A DNA stretch of 24,273 bases from Akkermansiaceae bacterium UBA5689 (GTDB lineage: Bacteria > Verrucomicrobiota > Verrucomicrobiia > Verrucomicrobiales > Akkermansiaceae): assembly GCA_002420305.1 (NCBI GenBank), contig DIHT01000059.1, forward strand, positions 1 through 24,273, given 5' to 3'. Each line of letters starts with the position of its first letter. Positions within the stretch are counted from its first letter, which is position 1. A program made the position numbers and the translations under genes. Under the pieces are notes generated by a model that worked only from the letters and a program-made list of their open reading frames with translations, was not told the DNA's origin and ran no database searches. Shown one piece after another: positions 1 through 8,278 of the stretch.

Positions 1-398
1 TCGATTCCCAGCTGATCCATCTTCGCATAGAGATTCTTGTAATAGCTCACCGCGTCCAATTCCTCTCCCTCTGGAAGGCGCGCCTGTAAGGCGGCCCGGA
101 TAAAGTTGGCCATCGTCACCCCGGGCACCTCTGCGGGATATTGGAAGGCCAGAAAAAGACCTGCCCGACTTCTTTCATCTATTTCCAGCTCGAGGAGGTT
201 CTCTTCGTCCATTGTGACTGAGCCCTCAGTGACTTCATAGTCATCATGACCCGCAACAACCTTGGAAAGAGTAGATTTCCCAGACCCGTTGGGCCCCATG
301 ATGGCATGGACTTCTCCGGCAGGAATCTCAAGGCTGAGCCCCTTGAGAATAGGATTTCCGTCAATAGCGGCGTGGAGGTTTTTGATGATCAGGCTCAT
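1..398 (-). CDS. sufC: Fe-S cluster assembly ATPase SufC (N-terminal part, runs off the left edge)
   Basis: SufC is the cytoplasmic ABC-type ATPase of the SufBCD scaffold, which builds Fe-S clusters. Reading from the ATG at 398, the 132 residues seen begin MSLIIKNLHAAIDG and contain the Walker A motif GPNGSGKST at about residues 35-43. The stretch VAGHDDYEVTEGSV follows, and then RAGLFLAFQYPAEVPGV, the Q-loop region highly typical of SufC. The Walker B and signature motifs lie beyond the window edge. The gene starts 37 bp after the stop of the Fur-type regulator on the same strand, so the two are probably cotranscribed. I see no clear Shine-Dalgarno sequence before the ATG. Identity is confident because the FQYP(A/V)E(V/I)PG segment distinguishes SufC from ordinary transporter ATPases. 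Confidence 0.93.
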   Translation of the reverse strand, partial: MSLIIKNLHAAIDGNPILKGLSLEIPAGEVHAIMGPNGSGKSTLSKVVAGHDDYEVTEGSVTMDEENLLELEIDERSRAGLFLAFQYPAEVPGVTMANFIRAALQARLPEGEELDAVSYYKNLYAKMDQLGI

Positions 399-435
399 CT
401 TAAATGGAGGAGGGGTATTTTAAAAAGGGCTCGGG

Positions 436-867
436 TCAGGGGTTGGCGGGAAGGTCCCCGCTTATGGTAAGTTCAAGCTCGCTCACTTCTGCACCATCGG
501 GAAGATCCAGCAGATCCGTGATCTGGCACCCTTCCTTGAAAGCTATGTCATGAATGACTCCTGTTCTCGTATCCCTGAAATGAACGTGAGGCGCAGGGTT
601 CACACAAAATCGCGAGGGCTCCCTGTCAAAATTCACCTGATTAATCAGGCCGTGTTTTGAGAGCGCATCAAGGCAGTTATACACAGTGGCTAGTGAGATC
701 GTAGACATCTCCCTCTGCACTCGGCGGAAGACATCGTTGGCGGTGGGGTGATCACGGTTCTCAAGCAATATGGAATACACCACCCGTCGCTGCTTCGTCA
801 TGCGGAGACCTCGCAACACCGAGGGAATGTCAGCCGATCCGGGGGCTTGTTCAGCGATCTTCCTCAA
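436..867 (-). CDS. Fur/PerR-family transcriptional regulator lacking structural zinc cysteines
   Basis: This is a metal- or redox-responsive winged-helix repressor of 143 residues, the normal Fur family length. The DNA-binding part is seen in LRGLRMTKQRRVVYSILL, HPTANDVFRRV and STISLATVYNCLDAL, which contains the recognition helix. The dimerisation and metal part has NPAPHVHF and GVIHDI. Compared with Bacillus PerR, the His37, His91, His93 and Asp104 regulatory-site equivalents are kept. Both CxxC structural-zinc pairs are missing: the first is replaced by Asp and Thr, and the C-terminal pair is absent. The start is a TTG at 867; the next in-frame ATG, at 801, would cut into the first helix. 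A 7-1-7 inverted repeat lies 43 bp upstream, and sufC follows 37 bp downstream. Control of its own operon, including suf, is an inference from this context. Confidence 0.9.
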   Translation of the reverse strand: MRKIAEQAPGSADIPSVLRGLRMTKQRRVVYSILLENRDHPTANDVFRRVQREMSTISLATVYNCLDALSKHGLINQVNFDREPSRFCVNPAPHVHFRDTRTGVIHDIAFKEGCQITDLLDLPDGAEVSELELTISGDLPANP

Positions 868-909
868 CGAGAGGAACCTACGGTAGCAGCCCTCGTTCGC
901 AAGGCCTAA

Positions 910-933
910 TTAGAATAATTCTAAATTGTAACA
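910..933 (-). promoter_or_regulatory. PerR/Fur-box-like operator with extended -10 promoter
   Basis: Positions 910-924 read TTAGAATAATTCTAA, a perfect 7-1-7 inverted repeat of the architecture used by PerR and Fur (the Bacillus PerR box is TTATAATnATTATAA). Directly upstream on the minus strand, 933 to 925 reads TGTTACAAT, matching an extended -10 element (TGn followed by TACAAT). The repeat would therefore lie over the transcription start region, where a bound repressor blocks transcription. It faces the Fur-type gene that starts at 867. I see no good -35 element, which extended -10 promoters tolerate. The repeat is directly visible; autoregulation is inferred. Confidence 0.6.
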
Positions 934-971
934 CCCCGCCCCAGCAGGTGCCGTAACGCCTTTGAGATCAC

Positions 972-1574
972 TCAGTGCCCTCCCCAGAAAAGAACCGCAC
1001 AGAGGAGGGTAAGGGCCCCATAGCCCAGACCACTCAAAGCGAGGCTCATCCAGCGTTTATGGCTATCAGTTGCCCACTTCGCGAGGTCCCGAAAAGTATA
1101 CGGCATACCCACCCAGAACAGTCCTGCGGTGAGCAGCGCGTAGGAGAAAACAGGAATCAGCAACCGGGTGGCCGGATCCCTGTTGAAGGCGGCCTCAAGA
1201 AGGGGGCTACTTGCCATCAGCGCCACTACCCCCAGCGCGCGGACGAAAAGGAACTCCTTTACCCCGATGGCCATACCCAGAAAGGCAACAGGCACTATGA
1301 CACGGAGCCAGGGCTTCACCGCATTGAATTCGCCAATATCCATCGTCAGGGAGGACAGCACCCCGAGGTTCTCCGGAGCGATGAGGAGCCAGAACCAGAA
1401 CATTCCGACTGCAAGCGTGTAGATCCCTGCAGCACGGTGGCGGGGAAGCCTGTTCAGCCACTCCTTGCAGCGCTCCGCCTTCCAGACCATCAGGCCATGA
1501 ACAACCAGCAGATATGCGCCTAGCACATAGCCAGCAATGTTGAGTGGAATACTTTCGTAGGGGTGGGGACCCAT
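972..1574 (-). CDS. Multi-pass membrane protein of unknown function
   Basis: This 200-residue protein starts at an ATG at 1574. It is strongly hydrophobic, with about six likely transmembrane segments. Examples are IAGYVLGAYLLVVHGLMVW near the N-terminus, IYTLAVGMFWFWLLIAP, VIVPVAFLGMAIGV, LLIPVFSYALLTAGLFWVGM and LALSGLGYGALTLLCAVLFW at the C-terminus. I do not recognise a family or any catalytic motif. The gene lies 98 bp downstream of miaB on the same strand. It is separated from the Fur-type gene by the operator region, so it is more likely the last gene of the miaB unit than part of the suf unit. No Shine-Dalgarno sequence is evident. Confidence 0.75.
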   Translation of the reverse strand: MGPHPYESIPLNIAGYVLGAYLLVVHGLMVWKAERCKEWLNRLPRHRAAGIYTLAVGMFWFWLLIAPENLGVLSSLTMDIGEFNAVKPWLRVIVPVAFLGMAIGVKEFLFVRALGVVALMASSPLLEAAFNRDPATRLLIPVFSYALLTAGLFWVGMPYTFRDLAKWATDSHKRWMSLALSGLGYGALTLLCAVLFWGGH

Positions 1575-1672
1575 GGTCTTGTTCGCTAGCTATGCCAGCA
1601 GCGGGGGCAGGTAAAGGGCAAAGGGCGTATTTTCACCGAAAGCGTCATCCTGCAAAACATTCACTGGCAACT

Positions 1673-3115
1673 TCAGATCCCGGCTGCCACCCGCTGGCTC
1701 TCCGGTTGACGGTTGCCGAAAAGCGTGTAGCCGGTGGAGTCCTCGATATCTACCTTGAAGATTTCTCCCGTGAGCTCGTCCGCGTCACCGTCAACGATCA
1801 CGATCTTATTTTGCGTTGTCCGGCCGCTCAACTTCTCCTTGTTGGTCTTACTCGGACCCGTGCACAGGATTTCCTGACAGGTGCCAATGAGTTCTGCATT
1901 CTTTCGGATCGCGATCTCTCCCTGAATCCGAAGCAACTCCTGATTCCGCTCCTCCTTGACCGTCTCGGGCAGCTGGCCCTCCATCTCGGCAGCGGGAGTA
2001 TCTTTTCTCTTGGAGTATCGAAAAATGAAACTGTTGTCGAACTGTAGTCGCTTCATACATTCCACCGTATCCTGAAAATCCTCATCGGTTTCAGTGGGGA
2101 ACCCCACGATGATATCAGTCGTGATTGCGAGGTCGGCCCGCGCAGCCTTCATTTTCTCACAAATCGCAATGAACTTCTCATTCTTGTAGGGGCGCCGCAT
2201 CGCCCTGAGAATCCGATCACTTCCACTCTGCATCGGGAAATGAATATGCGAACACAGTTTCGGGAGGTAGGTGAAGGCCTCTACCAGATCATCGCGGTAA
2301 CCAATCGGGTGGGGCGAGGTGAATCTGATCCGTTCGATTCCTTCCACCTCATGAACCGCTTCCAGCAGCTGCACGAACGGTGACTTTCCGTCAACACGCC
2401 CAAACTCAGTGCGCCCGTACAGATTGACAATCTGACCAAGAAGAGTGACTTCCTTGGTCCCCTGAAAGGCCAGCCGCTCCACCTCCTTGACGATCTCGGA
2501 AATGGGGCGGCTTCGTTCTCCACCCCTCGTATCCGGGACGATACAGAAACTGCACCTCATGTTACAGCCCTGCATGATTGAGACAAAAGCCGAAGGCCGC
2601 TTGGTCGCCGCCACATGATCTCGAATCGTATTCTGACTTCCCTCTTCAACCCCGGTATCCACCACCTTTCCCGCAGGACCGGGAGTATGAACTCCCTCTT
2701 CCTCAACCGCATTACCCTCCAGGGACATGGATGGTTCATCCATCCGACCCTCCATCCGCTTGCGCAGAATGTCATCCACGTAGCTAAAGACCCGGTGGTA
2801 TTTTTGTGTCCCGACGACAAGATCAAGGTGCGGGATACGATCGAAAAGCTCTTCCCCGCGGCTCTGGGCCATACATCCCATGAACCCATAAACGACATGA
2901 CTACGCCTTTCGCGGTGCTTCCCCATCATTCCCATCTTACCCAGCGCTTTCTGCTCGGCCTGATCTCTCACTGAACAAGTGTTGACCAGAATCGCGTCGG
3001 CCTCCTGCTCTTCGCGGGTAAGGGTGTAACCGCCCTCAACGAACATCCGGGCAACCTGCTCGGAATCACGTTCGTTCATCTGACATCCATATGTCTTTAT
3101 GAATACTCTGGGCAT
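1673..3115 (-). CDS. miaB: tRNA-2-methylthio-N6-dimethylallyladenosine synthase MiaB
   Basis: MiaB is a radical-SAM methylthiotransferase that adds the 2-methylthio group to i6A37 of tRNAs reading UNN codons. The N-terminal domain has three cluster-binding cysteines: C11 in KTYGCQMNERDSE, C47 in NTCSVRDQAEQKALG and C81 in GFMGCMAQ. The radical-SAM motif CNMRCSFC gives C184, C188 and C191 and is followed by IVPDTRGGERSRP, which is typical of MiaB. A TRAM domain occupies roughly the last 70 residues and ends near STGYTLFGN. The ATG at 3115 is chosen over an upstream in-frame start at 3178. It is preceded by GGGAGGG at good spacing, and the sequence from MPRVFIKTYGCQMN matches the family start. 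The length of 480 residues is normal. An acidic linker of about 45 residues (122-165) separates the N-terminal and radical-SAM domains. Confidence 0.95.
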   Translation of the reverse strand: MPRVFIKTYGCQMNERDSEQVARMFVEGGYTLTREEQEADAILVNTCSVRDQAEQKALGKMGMMGKHRERRSHVVYGFMGCMAQSRGEELFDRIPHLDLVVGTQKYHRVFSYVDDILRKRMEGRMDEPSMSLEGNAVEEEGVHTPGPAGKVVDTGVEEGSQNTIRDHVAATKRPSAFVSIMQGCNMRCSFCIVPDTRGGERSRPISEIVKEVERLAFQGTKEVTLLGQIVNLYGRTEFGRVDGKSPFVQLLEAVHEVEGIERIRFTSPHPIGYRDDLVEAFTYLPKLCSHIHFPMQSGSDRILRAMRRPYKNEKFIAICEKMKAARADLAITTDIIVGFPTETDEDFQDTVECMKRLQFDNSFIFRYSKRKDTPAAEMEGQLPETVKEERNQELLRIQGEIAIRKNAELIGTCQEILCTGPSKTNKEKLSGRTTQNKIVIVDGDADELTGEIFKVDIEDSTGYTLFGNRQPESQRVAAGI

Positions 3116-3255
3116 TACGATTCCCTCCCTTCCGGAGGATGAGGCGGGATCCTTAGCGCCCTCGCCCCGGAAAATCAACCTCGAGAAACAAAAGCCTGCT
3201 CCCCAACCTGAACTTTTCAGGCCTTCTCACCCCGCTTTCTGTTACACTTCTGCCA

Positions 3256-4143
3256 GTGGCACCTCAGATCGATAGCTTTATTCTGTTTCTCGCCACGGAG
3301 CGCGGACTTTCTTCTGCCTACCAGCTCTCGGTCAGACGCAGCTTGGAAACCCTTGCCGATTGGGCAGTAGATGAGGGCGCCACGACCTGGCAGGCCATCG
3401 ACACCAGATGCCTGCAGGAGTTTCTCTCCAGACAAAAGCAACGAGGACTGGAGGCCTCATCCCTTCGTATTGCGATCGTTCACATCAGAATCTTCTTCCG
3501 CTTCCTCGTCCATCGAGACTTCTTGTCGGAAGACCCTTCCGAACCCCTTCTTTCCCCGCGAACGGGAAGCTCCCTGCCTGAAACCTTGCAGGTCTCTCAA
3601 GTGGTCCAGATTCTGGAATCCATTGATACCTCGAAGCCCCTGGGACGCAGGGACCTTGCCATCCTTGAGCTTTTTTATTCATCCGGCCTTCGCCTTGCCG
3701 AGGTCTGCTCCATCCGGCTGGAAACTCTGGACCTTGATGACGGCTTTCTCAGGGTGACCGGAAAAGGCAACAAAACCCGTATTGTTCCCGTCGGCGGCCG
3801 GGCGAGCAAGGCACTCAAGGACTATCTCCAGAACGAACGCTCCAACCTCATCAAATCCCGAAGTTCCTCCGAGATTTTTCTCTCGGTCCGCGGTGGCCCC
3901 CTGAGCCCCGACCGGGTCAGGCAGATTGTCAAACAAAGAGCAGCCCAGGCGGGACTCTCCCAGAAAATCTACCCCCACCTCCTGCGCCACTCCTTCGCAA
4001 CCCACCTTCTGCAGAACGGAGCTGACCTGCGGGTCATTCAGGAGCTTCTGGGGCATGCCGACATCTCGACAACCCAGATTTACACCCACGTTGATGAGCA
4101 ACGCCTTCGAAAAGTCCATCGTGCCTACCACCCCCGCGCATAA
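3256..4143 (+). CDS. XerC/XerD-type tyrosine recombinase
   Basis: This site-specific recombinase has the size (295 residues) and layout of the Xer proteins that resolve chromosome dimers at dif. The N-terminal SAM-like core-binding domain (about 1-95) includes LSSAYQLSVRRSLETLADW. The catalytic domain has the full active site: R146 in SGLRLAEV, K170 in VTGKGNKTR, H241 and R244 in HLLRHSFATHLL, H267 in LLGHADISTTQ, and the nucleophile Y276 in QIYTHV. The start is a GTG at 3256; no Shine-Dalgarno sequence is obvious. It is divergent from miaB with a 140-bp gap. I cannot separate XerC from XerD without comparison to a paralogue elsewhere in the genome. No mobile-element features surround it, which supports a housekeeping role. 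Confidence 0.92.
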   Translation: MAPQIDSFILFLATERGLSSAYQLSVRRSLETLADWAVDEGATTWQAIDTRCLQEFLSRQKQRGLEASSLRIAIVHIRIFFRFLVHRDFLSEDPSEPLLSPRTGSSLPETLQVSQVVQILESIDTSKPLGRRDLAILELFYSSGLRLAEVCSIRLETLDLDDGFLRVTGKGNKTRIVPVGGRASKALKDYLQNERSNLIKSRSSSEIFLSVRGGPLSPDRVRQIVKQRAAQAGLSQKIYPHLLRHSFATHLLQNGADLRVIQELLGHADISTTQIYTHVDEQRLRKVHRAYHPRA

Positions 4144-4193
4144 CGTTCGGTTCGGGCGCCTCCACCCGCCCCTTACGGCCTCCAAATAAGCCA

Positions 4194-4217
4194 AAATGGG
4201 TATAAAGGCCCACATTT
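4194..4217 (+). terminator. Possible weak terminator hairpin after the recombinase gene
   Basis: TGGG (4197-4200) can pair with CCCA (4209-4212) around an 8-nt loop. Skipping a 2-nt bulge, flanking AAA can pair with TTT. It lies 50 bp after the recombinase stop and before the CotH gene. The stem is short and interrupted and there is no long T-run, so this is a weak call. Confidence 0.2.
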
Positions 4218-4295
4218 CTCCCGCGAGGCTTCTTGCACGATGCCTGTGAAAAGATAAAGTGGCGCAAATCTTTTCCGGTTGAAACGTCTCAGCCC

Positions 4296-7200
4296 ATGAC
4301 CATTCCTCCTCTTATGCCGCTTCATCTCATGTCAGCGGTGGTTGGTTGTCGTCAGGGCCTGCTCACAGGATTACTCGTCTCCCTCCTGTGCCTCCCCGCA
4401 GCTGGACAAATCAGAATCAATGAGATCGTTGCCAGCAACAGAAACACCCTAAATGACTCTGACGGAGACTCTTCCGACTGGATCGAAATCTTCAATGCCG
4501 GCTCCCAACTCAATCTCGGAGGCTACAGCCTGACAGATGACCCCGAAACCCCGGGGAAGTGGGTATTCCCCAACGGAAAGTTCATAGGTTCAAACAGGTT
4601 TCTGGTTGTTTTTGCCTCCGGTAAGGACCGCGCAGTGCTCCGCGGGCAGCTCCACACCAATTTTTCTCTGGATTCTGGAGGCGATTATCTCGCCCTCCAT
4701 GATCCCAGTGGAGCCCTCGTGGACGAGTTCGCTCCGTCTTTCCCCCCACAAAAACGCGACATTGGCTACGGCATAGGTAGCGACGGCTCACTGGGCTACC
4801 TCTCTCCATCGACTCCAGGCAGCATCAACGGAGCAACCCTGGTGGGATTCGTGGCAGATACCACCTTCTCTCATCAGCGAGGGTTCTACACGAGACCGAT
4901 TGAGGTCACGATAAGCTCTGAAACTCCGGATGCGGTAATACGCTACACTACTGACGGGCGGGAGCCGACCCCCCAATTCGGCCAGATCTATGCCGGACCC
5001 ATTAGGATCACCTCAACCACTGTTCTGCGTGCGATCGCCTACAAAAGCGGCATGATTCAAACCAATGTAGACGCCAAGAGCTACCTCTACACCGGTGATA
5101 TTATCCAGCAGCGCGAAATGGACAGCTCGATAGTGGGGTCTCCGATTTACAGCCGCGAAATCCGTCCCGCCCTGACCCGACTCCCGGTGGTCTCTCTTTC
5201 GTTTAACCCAACCGATGTTTTTGGAGGCTCAGGCATTCACAGCAACCCTTCATTGAGCGGAACCAGCAGCGAGCGAGAGGCTCACTTCGAGTTCTTTGAT
5301 CCTTCAGATCCTGAGGATTCCACCCATGAACCAGCTGGAATACGAATCCACGGCGGTAACGCCCGACAGCATCCGAAAAAGAACTTCCGGCTCTACTTCC
5401 GCTCCGATTACGGAAAAACTCGATTAACCCATCCCCTTTTTCCGGGGTCCCCAGTCGAGACCTTCAAGAGCATCCTGCTCCGCGGCGGAGGACACGATGC
5501 CTGGACCTTCCGGGACGACTGGGACAACGCCAGTTTTATCCGCAATGAGTTTCTTCATCGGGTTCAGAAAGACATGGGGCAACCCTCTCCGTGCGGCCGG
5601 ATGGTCAATCTCTTCATGAACGGCGATTACTGGGGTCTGTATGACCTACAGGAATTCCCCCACGAGCACTTCAACGCAGATCACCACGGCGGAGATCCCG
5701 ATGATTGGGACATCGTCAAGCACGGTGCGGAAGTCGAATCCGGCAATGCCGTCGCTTGGAATGAAATGATCAATCTGGCGGAGAATGGGATCGAGTCGGA
5801 ATCTGAGTATGCCGCCATTCAGAGATTCGTGGATATCGACAACTTTGCGGACGCCATGATACATCGGATATGGTCCAGCGATGAGGACTGGCTGGCACCA
5901 GCCACCCGCAACGGCCAATCTATATCGACCTTCTTTGACGACAAGAACTGGTATGTTGCGCGGAAAAGCCGAAATGGGGAAGCTCCCTTCATCTTCTATT
6001 CTTGGGACGCGGAGATGTCGATGGGTATACCTTTCTCGAGTAATGAATCTACCGGCCAGGAAAACCCCCGGAGTTGGCGAAATAATTTCACCAGAATCGA
6101 CAACCGGAATTCTCCCGGGATCGTCTATGATGCGCTGCGACAGAATCAGGAATTCCGTCTCCATTTCGCCGACCGGTTACATAAACACATCTACAACCGG
6201 GGAGCACTCTCCGTGGAGAGTCTTCAGACCAGATGGGACCAACTTGTCACAAAGGTCCGCACACCTGTCGTTGCTGAATCTGCCAGGTGGGGCCGGGACA
6301 GCTGGGGTGGGAACCGGGGAGCCCCTTACACGCGCAATACCCAATGGATTCCGGCGGTGGACTGGGTGCGCTCTCAATTCCTCGTGAATCGGAGCAATGA
6401 AATCCTGCGGCAGTTCCGCGAGATTGATTTATATCCAAACGTTGCTGCGCCTTTTCCATCCCTTACCGAAACACAGCTTTCGAGTCCGACTGAGCTCTCC
6501 CTCAGCACGACCACCCGGGGAGCCAGAATCTACTTCACCACTGACGGAGCCGACCCCCGCAGCCCAAGTGCCGGGGGAATCGTTCCTTTCATTACGAGTG
6601 ATCATCCCGTGCAGGCATTTGTTCCCTCGCTTGAGAGTGATGCCGAAATAGGCACCACATGGCATCAGCTGGCGGACCCATCCAATATTGACCAATGGGC
6701 CACAGGCCCCAATGGAGTCGGATTCGAGCGTTTCCCTGCCAGCGATCCTAATTTTACAGATCTCATCCGGACCGAACTTCCGGAGATGTATAACAACAAC
6801 GCCTCCGCCTATATCCGCTACAAGTTCGATATTCCCGACCAGGCCACCATTGACTCCTTGGGTTCCGTAGCGCTCAGAATGCGCTATGATGACGGCTTCG
6901 TCGCTTACCTTAATGGGGTGGAAATCGAATCTCGGAACGCAGGGGCTACTCAGTGGAATTCCGCCTCCACCGCCACCCATAGCGATGCGCTTGCCGCGAC
7001 GTTCGTCACCTTTGACCAGACTGAGGCCCTCAACCTCCTGCGTCCCGGTGAAAATATCCTCGCCATCCATGGCCTCAACCGCACGACCAGGAGCAGCGAC
7101 TTTCTCATTCAGGCCGTTCTGGAAGGTGACACCAGCTCTGCCGGAGGATCCCTCGCACCCTCGGCCCAAATCTACAGCGAGAGCATTGCTCTGAACCAGA

Positions 7201-8219
7201 CAACCTGGCTGAAAGCGCGCTCCCGGGGTAATGACGGCACTTGGTCAGCCCTCCTAGACATACTCTATCGGATCGGATCCCCCGCCTCTTTCGAGAATCT
7301 GAAGGTGACGGAGATCCACTACCATCCCACCGATCCAGAGACCGAGGCCGAGCTAGAGCTCTCTGCGTCCGACAACGACTTTGAGTTTATCGAACTACAA
7401 AATATAGCGGACGAGAGGATTGACCTGAGCCTTCTCAGCTTCAGGGAAGGCATCAATTTTCAGTTCCCTGTTGGCAGCTTCCTCGATGCCGGTAAAAGGG
7501 GCCTCGTGGTCAGTAATACCGCCGCCTTCCTTGCTCGTTACGGCCCCTCTGTGGAACCTGCCATCATCGGTGAATTCGCCGATGACACAAATCTCTCCAA
7601 CAAGGGAGAACGTTTGGCGTTGGACGATTCTGCAGGAGCAAAGATTTTCAGTTTCCCATACGACGACAGCCCGCCGTGGCCAACTCTTCCAGATGGCGAT
7701 GGCCCAAGCCTCGTATTGATCGATCCCATAAACACCCCCGAAGAGGAACTTGATGAAGGTTCCCGCTGGCGCTCGGCCCATATTGACCTTGGGGCACCAA
7801 ACGCCCAGGACGACTGGTCTTATGACATCTGGGCTCGTCAGTTACAGGGACCTCTGGATGGAGCAGATCCTCTTATTTCTGGTCCGGACCTGATCGCCGG
7901 ACCCGGCGGGCTCAGCAACTTCATGCTCTACGCACAGGGCTTCGATCTGGGGGCCACTCCGGCGGATCAACTAAACATCGTAGAGATCCAAAATCTCGAT
8001 AACTCCAGCTACCTGACCCTCACCTACCAATTACGGTCTCAGCTTCCTGTCGCCACGATCACTGCAGAGGTCAGTGACGACCTTCAAAGCTGGAGCCCGA
8101 ATGTAGTGGTCCTCTCACAACAGGATAACAATGATGGAACCGCAACCATCACAGTGAGAGATACGCAGCCGACCCTGAGCGGCCAGCAACGCTACATCCG
8201 TGTGCGGATTGAGGAGTAG
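4296..8219 (+). CDS. Secreted CotH-kinase family protein with lamin-tail and chitobiase C-terminal domains
   Basis: This is a 1307-residue exported protein. I chose the ATG at 4296 because the signal peptide follows it (LLTGLLVSLLCLPAAG, cleavage near residue 38); the frame is open further upstream, to a TTG at 4233. Domains in order:
- lamin-tail domain, about 39-150 (IRINEIVASN, DWIEIFN, LGGYSLTDD);
- chitobiase/hexosaminidase C-terminal module, about 192-266 (IRYTTDGREPT);
- CotH kinase-like region, about 296-640, with GIRIHGGNARQHPKKNFRLYF, FIRNEFLHRV, NGDYWGLYDLQE and SWDAEMSMG as its likely metal-binding acidic motif;
- a second chitobiase-type module split by an inserted jelly-roll-like domain, about 718-960;
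- a second lamin-tail domain, about 1000-1090;
- a C-terminal beta-rich region.

CotH of Bacillus phosphorylates spore coat proteins; the substrate here is unknown. Such multi-domain proteins are common in Verrucomicrobiota and Planctomycetota. Confidence 0.9.
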   Translation: MTIPPLMPLHLMSAVVGCRQGLLTGLLVSLLCLPAAGQIRINEIVASNRNTLNDSDGDSSDWIEIFNAGSQLNLGGYSLTDDPETPGKWVFPNGKFIGSNRFLVVFASGKDRAVLRGQLHTNFSLDSGGDYLALHDPSGALVDEFAPSFPPQKRDIGYGIGSDGSLGYLSPSTPGSINGATLVGFVADTTFSHQRGFYTRPIEVTISSETPDAVIRYTTDGREPTPQFGQIYAGPIRITSTTVLRAIAYKSGMIQTNVDAKSYLYTGDIIQQREMDSSIVGSPIYSREIRPALTRLPVVSLSFNPTDVFGGSGIHSNPSLSGTSSEREAHFEFFDPSDPEDSTHEPAGIRIHGGNARQHPKKNFRLYFRSDYGKTRLTHPLFPGSPVETFKSILLRGGGHDAWTFRDDWDNASFIRNEFLHRVQKDMGQPSPCGRMVNLFMNGDYWGLYDLQEFPHEHFNADHHGGDPDDWDIVKHGAEVESGNAVAWNEMINLAENGIESESEYAAIQRFVDIDNFADAMIHRIWSSDEDWLAPATRNGQSISTFFDDKNWYVARKSRNGEAPFIFYSWDAEMSMGIPFSSNESTGQENPRSWRNNFTRIDNRNSPGIVYDALRQNQEFRLHFADRLHKHIYNRGALSVESLQTRWDQLVTKVRTPVVAESARWGRDSWGGNRGAPYTRNTQWIPAVDWVRSQFLVNRSNEILRQFREIDLYPNVAAPFPSLTETQLSSPTELSLSTTTRGARIYFTTDGADPRSPSAGGIVPFITSDHPVQAFVPSLESDAEIGTTWHQLADPSNIDQWATGPNGVGFERFPASDPNFTDLIRTELPEMYNNNASAYIRYKFDIPDQATIDSLGSVALRMRYDDGFVAYLNGVEIESRNAGATQWNSASTATHSDALAATFVTFDQTEALNLLRPGENILAIHGLNRTTRSSDFLIQAVLEGDTSSAGGSLAPSAQIYSESIALNQTTWLKARSRGNDGTWSALLDILYRIGSPASFENLKVTEIHYHPTDPETEAELELSASDNDFEFIELQNIADERIDLSLLSFREGINFQFPVGSFLDAGKRGLVVSNTAAFLARYGPSVEPAIIGEFADDTNLSNKGERLALDDSAGAKIFSFPYDDSPPWPTLPDGDGPSLVLIDPINTPEEELDEGSRWRSAHIDLGAPNAQDDWSYDIWARQLQGPLDGADPLISGPDLIAGPGGLSNFMLYAQGFDLGATPADQLNIVEIQNLDNSSYLTLTYQLRSQLPVATITAEVSDDLQSWSPNVVVLSQQDNNDGTATITVRDTQPTLSGQQRYIRVRIEE

Positions 8220-8235
8220 AAAGAGCCCTCTCCCC

Positions 8236-8253
8236 GCCCCCTACTTTGGGGGC
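8236..8253. terminator. GC hairpin between convergent genes, probable bidirectional terminator
   Basis: GCCCCC (8236-8241) pairs perfectly with GGGGGC (8248-8253) around a 6-nt TACTTT loop. It sits 16 bp after the CotH stop and 25 bp from the stop of the convergent lipoprotein gene. There is no T-tract on either strand, so termination is inferred from position and stem strength. Confidence 0.45.
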
Positions 8254-8278
8254 CTGCCTTGGACGTCTGGGCAAATTA

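Noticed and set aside
975..2047. Plus-strand open frames opposite the membrane protein gene and miaB
   Set aside because: The translations have no domain or sensible composition, while the minus strand encodes clear proteins across the whole interval.
3116..3255. A dif-like site next to the Xer-type recombinase gene
   Set aside because: I could not find a 28-bp dif-like pair of inverted 11-bp arms in this gap. Xer genes are usually not adjacent to dif in any case.
3679..4215. Minus-strand open frame of 178 codons opposite the recombinase gene
   Set aside because: It lies over the catalytic domain coding region of an intact tyrosine recombinase and its translation shows no family features.
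5646..7169. Several open frames of 170-250 codons on either strand within the CotH gene
   Set aside because: They are shadows of a continuous 1307-codon gene with recognisable domains.
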